Positions 21,662 through 25,788 of a DNA stretch of 25,788 nt are shown here, piece by piece. Within the stretch, counting starts at the first letter, position 1, and the number at the start of each line of letters is the position of its first letter. Position numbers and translations under genes: made by a program. The notes under the pieces are model-generated. The model was given only the letters and a program-made list of their open reading frames with translations. It was not told the DNA's origin and searched no databases. This DNA is from JBLHIK01 sp047614005. GTDB lineage: Bacteria > Patescibacteriota > Minisyncoccia > Phycocordibacterales > UBA1006. Where the stretch lies: contig JBLHIK010000009.1 in assembly GCA_047614005.1 (NCBI GenBank), positions 1 through 25,788 of the forward strand, read 5' to 3'.

Positions 21662-21701
21662 CACAGAAGAAAATAGTAGTGTATTTTTTCTGTGATATAA
21701 T
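21662..21701 (+). promoter_or_regulatory. inverted repeat and extended -10 promoter of the ligase-like gene
   Basis: CACAGAAGAAA (21662-21672) and TTTTTTCTGTG (21684-21694) pair over 11 bp with one G-T pair. The right arm runs into the extended -10 box TGATATAAT (21693-21701, TATAAT at 21696-21701). The repeat could be an operator across the -35 zone or a weak terminator stem for leuS; there is no T-run after it. Transcription should begin near 21708. Confidence 0.55.
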
Positions 21702-21761
21702 ACATTCATCGAGCCATTTATGGCTTTTTATAAGAGTAATAATAGTTTAATTAGTATATAT

Positions 21762-24125
21762 ATGAAAATATCTTTATATGACAAGGTTGCACAGTATGTT
21801 TTCTTCGCAACAATAGGTCTTTTACCAATATTTTTTATTCCTGCATTTCAGACATCACTTTCCGTGAGTAAGGGAATTCTCCTTGCTGTAGGGGTTTTGT
21901 TTTCAGCAATATTTTTTACTATTGGGCGCATAAATGAAGGTAGTATATCCGTTCCATCTTCATGGAAAGGTTATTTATTGCTCGCTTTACCTGTAGTTAC
22001 TCTTATAAGCACTTTACTATCATCATCTCCACGTACTTCTTTTATTGGTACTGGTTTTGATATAGGTACATTTTTCTCTATTACTCTCTTTTCTCTTATT
22101 GCTTACCTGGCATTCAATTTCTTGCAGACACGCAGTAATGTAATGCGACTATTTGCATGTTTATTTATTGGTGGTATTGCTGCAATACTCTTCCAATATA
22201 TTGGTGTTTTTGCAAATATTACTAATAATCTCTTTTTCACTCAAGTAAATGAAGGTTCATTATACGGAGGAATGAATAATCTAGGTTTGTTTGTAGGTCT
22301 ATTTTCTATCCTTTCTCTTATTGCTCTTGAATGGTTTACTCTTAAAAAACTCTATAAAGGTATTGCTCTCGCCTCTTGGATATTGTCTCTCGTACTATTC
22401 TTGATGATTAATTTCAAAACTGCTCTTATTCTATTTGGTGTAGTTACTCTTAGTATTTTTGTTATTGGAGTGTTGAAAAATAAAGAAAAAAGAAAACTAC
22501 CTGTATTTTCTTTTATTTCTGTCATGATTGCTATTATATTTATATTTGCAAATGGATTCTTAGGAACTATGTTCAATTCATGGCTTGGTGTTTCTACTCA
22601 AGAAATACGACCTTCAGTAGAGTCTACTGTTTCAGTAGCAACTGATATTGCTCAAAACAACCTCGTTGCAGGTATGGGTCCAAATCGCTTTAATCAAGCA
22701 TGGTCTCTCTATCAACCCGAAGTAATCAATGCAACACCTTTCTGGTCTGTTGATTTTACAAGTGGTTTTGGTTTACTTCCTACATTTATGATTAATGGAG
22801 GTATTATAGGAAGTGCTCTTTGGCTGTTATTTATTATTATATCTATTATGCTCGTTATTTCTCTCTTGAGAAGTAGATATAATGCAGTTTTTCCCAAACA
22901 GTCATTTATAGTATCTGCTATATTTACTTATCTTCTTGTTCTTTCTATCGTGTATGTTCCAAATTTTGTAACACTAACACTTCTCTTTGTATTTCTTGGA
23001 TTCCTGTTTGCATCTCAATCAAATAGCACTAAGAAGATATCTTTGAATTCATCAAGAAATACAGAAGATAATGTGACTTTTAATGGTCAAGAAGAGAGTG
23101 GTACTAAATTTGCTTTTGTTTTTACTGGAATGGTATTAGTGGTTCTCTTTGTAGGAGGGCTTATAATAATAGGTGGAAAAATTATCTCACGTGCAACATT
23201 TATCTCTGGGGTCAGTTCTTTCTATGCTGAAGGAATAGGGTCATCTGAAGAAAAATTACTTGCTGGTGCCAAGATGGGTAATGCTGATTTTTACTACAGA
23301 GATTTAGCTGATATTTATGTGTCACAAATGAGAGTTATTCTTGCTGACCCATCTATCGGAGTTGATGACGCTAAAGTAGAACTTCAATATCTTATAACAA
23401 AAGCAGAGCAATCAGCAGTGAAAGCAGTTGAGTTTGATGATCAGAACTATATAAACTGGATTACTCTTGCAAAAGTATATGCAAACCTCTCGAGCATTAA
23501 GATATCAAATGCTTTTGAAAATGCAGTATTGTCATATGAAAAAGCACAAGAACTACACCCTACGAGACCGAGCATACTTCTTGATCTTGCTCGTCTTAAT
23601 ATACAAGCAGAGGAATATGAAAAATCTCGTGAGTATATCCGGGGCGTAGCACGACTAAAACCAAACTACATAGAAGGTGCTTTCGTTCTAGCTCAGTTAG
23701 AACTTCTCGAAGGTAACGACGAGGCAGCTCTCGCTACTATAGAGCAAATTGTAAAGGTTGCTCCTAATAATGCAGATGCATACTTGCGTCTTGGAATATT
23801 GCGCTATGACAGCTCTGATCTTGATGGCTCTATATCAGCCCTTGTTCGGTCTATAAATCTCAAAGATAGCCTCACTGCACGATATTTCTTAGGTCTATCA
23901 TACGACGGAGACAAACAAAAGACACAGGCTCTCGAGCAGTTTAATGTTATGAAGGCAGTATTACCAAACAATACTCAAATTGCAAAAATTATTCAGAATA
24001 TTAATGAGGGAGTTTCTGCACTCGAAGGTGTTTCTGAACCAGTGCAATCATCTGATATTTTTGGACAAGATATTGAAATAGAAACTACTCGATCAAAAGA
24101 AGATGTTAATAAAATAGAAGAATAG
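21762..24125 (+). CDS. O-antigen ligase/polymerase-like membrane protein with C-terminal TPR repeats
   Basis: From 21762 the protein has 787 residues. About ten to twelve membrane helices fill the first 420 residues. A long outer loop carries GMGPNRFNQAW near residue 304, the motif region of the Wzy/O-antigen-ligase (WaaL) superfamily, which joins or polymerises glycans on lipid carriers at the outer face of the membrane. After another helix (about 450) comes a soluble region with several TPR-like repeats (about 560-740), e.g. ALATIEQIVKVAPNNADAYL. Such fusions are known in this superfamily. An in-frame ATG at 21720 would add 14 residues; neither start has a ribosome-binding site, and 21762 begins closer to the first helix. 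MurJ follows after 10 nt, so a joint envelope-polymer role is likely. Confidence 0.85.
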   Translation: MKISLYDKVAQYVFFATIGLLPIFFIPAFQTSLSVSKGILLAVGVLFSAIFFTIGRINEGSISVPSSWKGYLLLALPVVTLISTLLSSSPRTSFIGTGFDIGTFFSITLFSLIAYLAFNFLQTRSNVMRLFACLFIGGIAAILFQYIGVFANITNNLFFTQVNEGSLYGGMNNLGLFVGLFSILSLIALEWFTLKKLYKGIALASWILSLVLFLMINFKTALILFGVVTLSIFVIGVLKNKEKRKLPVFSFISVMIAIIFIFANGFLGTMFNSWLGVSTQEIRPSVESTVSVATDIAQNNLVAGMGPNRFNQAWSLYQPEVINATPFWSVDFTSGFGLLPTFMINGGIIGSALWLLFIIISIMLVISLLRSRYNAVFPKQSFIVSAIFTYLLVLSIVYVPNFVTLTLLFVFLGFLFASQSNSTKKISLNSSRNTEDNVTFNGQEESGTKFAFVFTGMVLVVLFVGGLIIIGGKIISRATFISGVSSFYAEGIGSSEEKLLAGAKMGNADFYYRDLADIYVSQMRVILADPSIGVDDAKVELQYLITKAEQSAVKAVEFDDQNYINWITLAKVYANLSSIKISNAFENAVLSYEKAQELHPTRPSILLDLARLNIQAEEYEKSREYIRGVARLKPNYIEGAFVLAQLELLEGNDEAALATIEQIVKVAPNNADAYLRLGILRYDSSDLDGSISALVRSINLKDSLTARYFLGLSYDGDKQKTQALEQFNVMKAVLPNNTQIAKIIQNINEGVSALEGVSEPVQSSDIFGQDIEIETTRSKEDVNKIEE

Positions 24126-24135
24126 TTTATTTCGT

Positions 24136-25788
24136 ATGGTCAAGAAGGTTTTTAATTTTCTTACCTCTCGGGTAACGAAAACAAGTCAAGCTGCGCTGTT
24201 GCTTGGCTTGTTTTCTCTTCTTGCAAAATTCGTTGCTATTTTTCGAGATAGAGCACTGGCATACTATATTGGACCAGGAGAAACACTTGATATCTATTAT
24301 TCAGCATTTCAGATACCAGATATTGTATTTCTTGTTGCTGGTTCTTTTGTCGCAGTTTCTGTTATTATTCCTCTTTTACATAGCAAGGAAGGAGAGGTAT
24401 CTACTGGTATATTTTCTGACAAAGAAAAGAAATTTTTCAATTCAGTATTCTCTGGTTTTCTTATATTTGTATTTGGTATTTCTTTAATTGCTTTTGTTTT
24501 TATGCCATTTCTTGTTCGCTTTACGGCACCAGGATTAGTGGACGCAAGTAGACAAGAGCTTATTTTGCTTTCGCGGATTATGTTGGCCTCACCTATACTT
24601 CTGGGTCTTTCAACTCTTTTTGGAAGTATTGTTCAAAAATCACAGAGATTTGTATTATTGGCTCTAGCACCTATTTTATACAACATTGGTATACTTGCAG
24701 GTATATTGTTTTTATATCCTCTTATGGGTAGTGTGGGGCTTGTGGTGGGGGTAATTGTTGGTGCACTTCTTCATCTTCTTGTTCAAATGCCCGCATGTCT
24801 GAAGCTAAAATATTTCCCCATATGTTCTTTCAAGCCCTCACTTTCTGATATTAAAGAAGTGTTCAAACTTTCTATTCCTCGTACACTAGGAGTGTCGTTT
24901 AATCAGCTATCACTGATTATGCTTATTGCTCTTGCTTCTACTTTTGTTTCCGGGTCAGTATCTCTCTTTAGACTTTCTTTCAATCTACAGAGTATCGCAC
25001 TGGGAGTCATTGGTGCTTCGTATGCCGTGGCAGTTTTCCCTGTTCTTTCTTCTTCTTATGTTCATGGACATATAGAGGAATTTAAGAAGCAATTTCAATT
25101 TTCACTATATCAAATCATCTTTTGGAGTCTTCCTCTCTCTGCTTTGTTTATAGTTTTGCGAGCACATATTGTAAGAGTAATACTTGGTACAAGTAATTTT
25201 GATTGGTCAGATACACGCATTACAGCAGGGGCTCTCGCGCTCTTTGCTCTTTCTTTTGTTTCTCAGGGTGTTGTGCTTTTATGTACAAAAACATTTTATG
25301 CAATGGGAAAAACTATGAGACCGGTATTGCTCAATACTATTGGTTTTCTCCTTACTCTTTTCTTTACATGGTTGTTTTTGTTTTTATTTAATACTCATGA
25401 AGTTTTGAGAAATATGATTGAGGGTCTCTTGCGAGTGAGAGGTGCTAGAGGTACAGAACTCCTCATGCTACCTTTAGCTTTTTCTGTTGGGTCACTTCTC
25501 AATATGTTCCTTGTTCTCTTTTTTCTACGAAAAGATGTTGGCTTCAAGTTATATTTTTGGAAACCTTTTATACAGTTGGTAGTAGGAGCATGTGCTACTG
25601 GATTATTTGCATATTTGTTCTTGCATATAACCCCACATATTTTTAACACTACTACTTTCCAAGGATTATTATTACAAGGTATATGTGCGGGTATTGTCGG
25701 AATGATAGGAGGTTGGTCTATTTTATATATACTTTCAAATAAAGAACTGCTCATGACAACAGCTTCATTTAGGAGAAGATTTAAACTC
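24136..25788 (+). CDS. murJ: MurJ-family lipid II flippase (3' end beyond window)
   Basis: The frame is open from the ATG at 24136 to the last base, 551 codons with no stop, so the C-terminus is missing. The protein has about 14 membrane helices. It starts like MurJ/MOP-superfamily flippases: LLGLFSLLAKFVAIFRDRAL, then DIYYSAFQIPDIVF, and a central region with SIPRTLGVSFNQLSL. FRLSFNLQSIALGVIGASYA, followed by VAVFPVLSSSY, is another typical block. MurJ moves the peptidoglycan precursor lipid II across the membrane. The gene follows the ligase-like gene by 10 nt with no own promoter seen, so the pair is probably co-transcribed. A different lipid-linked sugar as cargo cannot be ruled out. Confidence 0.9.
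   Translation, partial: MVKKVFNFLTSRVTKTSQAALLLGLFSLLAKFVAIFRDRALAYYIGPGETLDIYYSAFQIPDIVFLVAGSFVAVSVIIPLLHSKEGEVSTGIFSDKEKKFFNSVFSGFLIFVFGISLIAFVFMPFLVRFTAPGLVDASRQELILLSRIMLASPILLGLSTLFGSIVQKSQRFVLLALAPILYNIGILAGILFLYPLMGSVGLVVGVIVGALLHLLVQMPACLKLKYFPICSFKPSLSDIKEVFKLSIPRTLGVSFNQLSLIMLIALASTFVSGSVSLFRLSFNLQSIALGVIGASYAVAVFPVLSSSYVHGHIEEFKKQFQFSLYQIIFWSLPLSALFIVLRAHIVRVILGTSNFDWSDTRITAGALALFALSFVSQGVVLLCTKTFYAMGKTMRPVLLNTIGFLLTLFFTWLFLFLFNTHEVLRNMIEGLLRVRGARGTELLMLPLAFSVGSLLNMFLVLFFLRKDVGFKLYFWKPFIQLVVGACATGLFAYLFLHITPHIFNTTTFQGLLLQGICAGIVGMIGGWSILYILSNKELLMTTASFRRRFKL

Noticed and set aside
1..25788. Possible alternative code (TGA as glycine), as in some Patescibacteria
   Set aside because: The MutY-like gene ends at TGA in a sensible place and no well-supported gene has an internal TGA.

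Overview
The window looks like part of a Patescibacteria (Candidate Phyla Radiation) chromosome, most likely Parcubacteria-like. This is inferred from gene content, since no rRNA is present. The DNA is AT-rich and the genes are tightly packed. The standard code fits: TGA ends the adenine-glycosylase gene and no frame needs TGA as sense. There are almost no Shine-Dalgarno sequences. Instead, many genes have a -10 box (often TGnTATAAT) only 6-8 nt before the ATG, which points to leaderless mRNAs. The tRNA has no encoded CCA. Two typical Patescibacterial families are present: small two-helix proteins of the type IV secretion pilin type, and an adenine glycosylase without an iron-sulfur cluster.

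Layout. (1) 1-7654, plus strand: a surface/export cluster. It holds a membrane-anchored solute-binding-like protein, two large secreted proteins made of beta-sandwich-like modules that each end in a two-helix pilin-like domain, and three small stand-alone pilin-like proteins. Nothing else from a type IV secretion machine is in view. (2) 7701-9280, minus strand: an islet of two unrecognised genes, a membrane protein and a lipoprotein-like protein. It is bounded by terminators, has three well-formed promoters with -35 boxes, and has an elaborate leader upstream of the lipoprotein gene. (3) 9346-13920, plus strand: tRNA-Lys(CTT), truB, an MscS channel, an ATP-cone/PD-(D/E)XK nuclease fusion and an M3 oligopeptidase. 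(4) 13949-16596, plus strand: a DUF389 membrane protein, a DUF4383-like membrane protein with a cysteine-rich repeat tail, a MutY-like glycosylase and a small unknown gene. (5) 16639-18514, minus strand: an MFS transporter followed by an RsuA/RluB pseudouridine synthase. (6) 18560-25788, plus strand: a DedA-family protein, leucyl-tRNA synthetase, an O-antigen-ligase-like protein with TPRs, and a MurJ-like lipid flippase that runs off the window.

How it fits together. The housekeeping genes (TruB, RsuA/RluB, LeuRS, tRNA-Lys) serve translation. The ligase-like protein and MurJ are adjacent and serve envelope polymer assembly. The most unusual part is 170-7654. Five copies of one two-helix membrane domain are strung together, two of them used as C-terminal ends of large extracellular proteins, which suggests a dedicated surface structure. 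All functions are inferred from reading the sequence; no database search was run.
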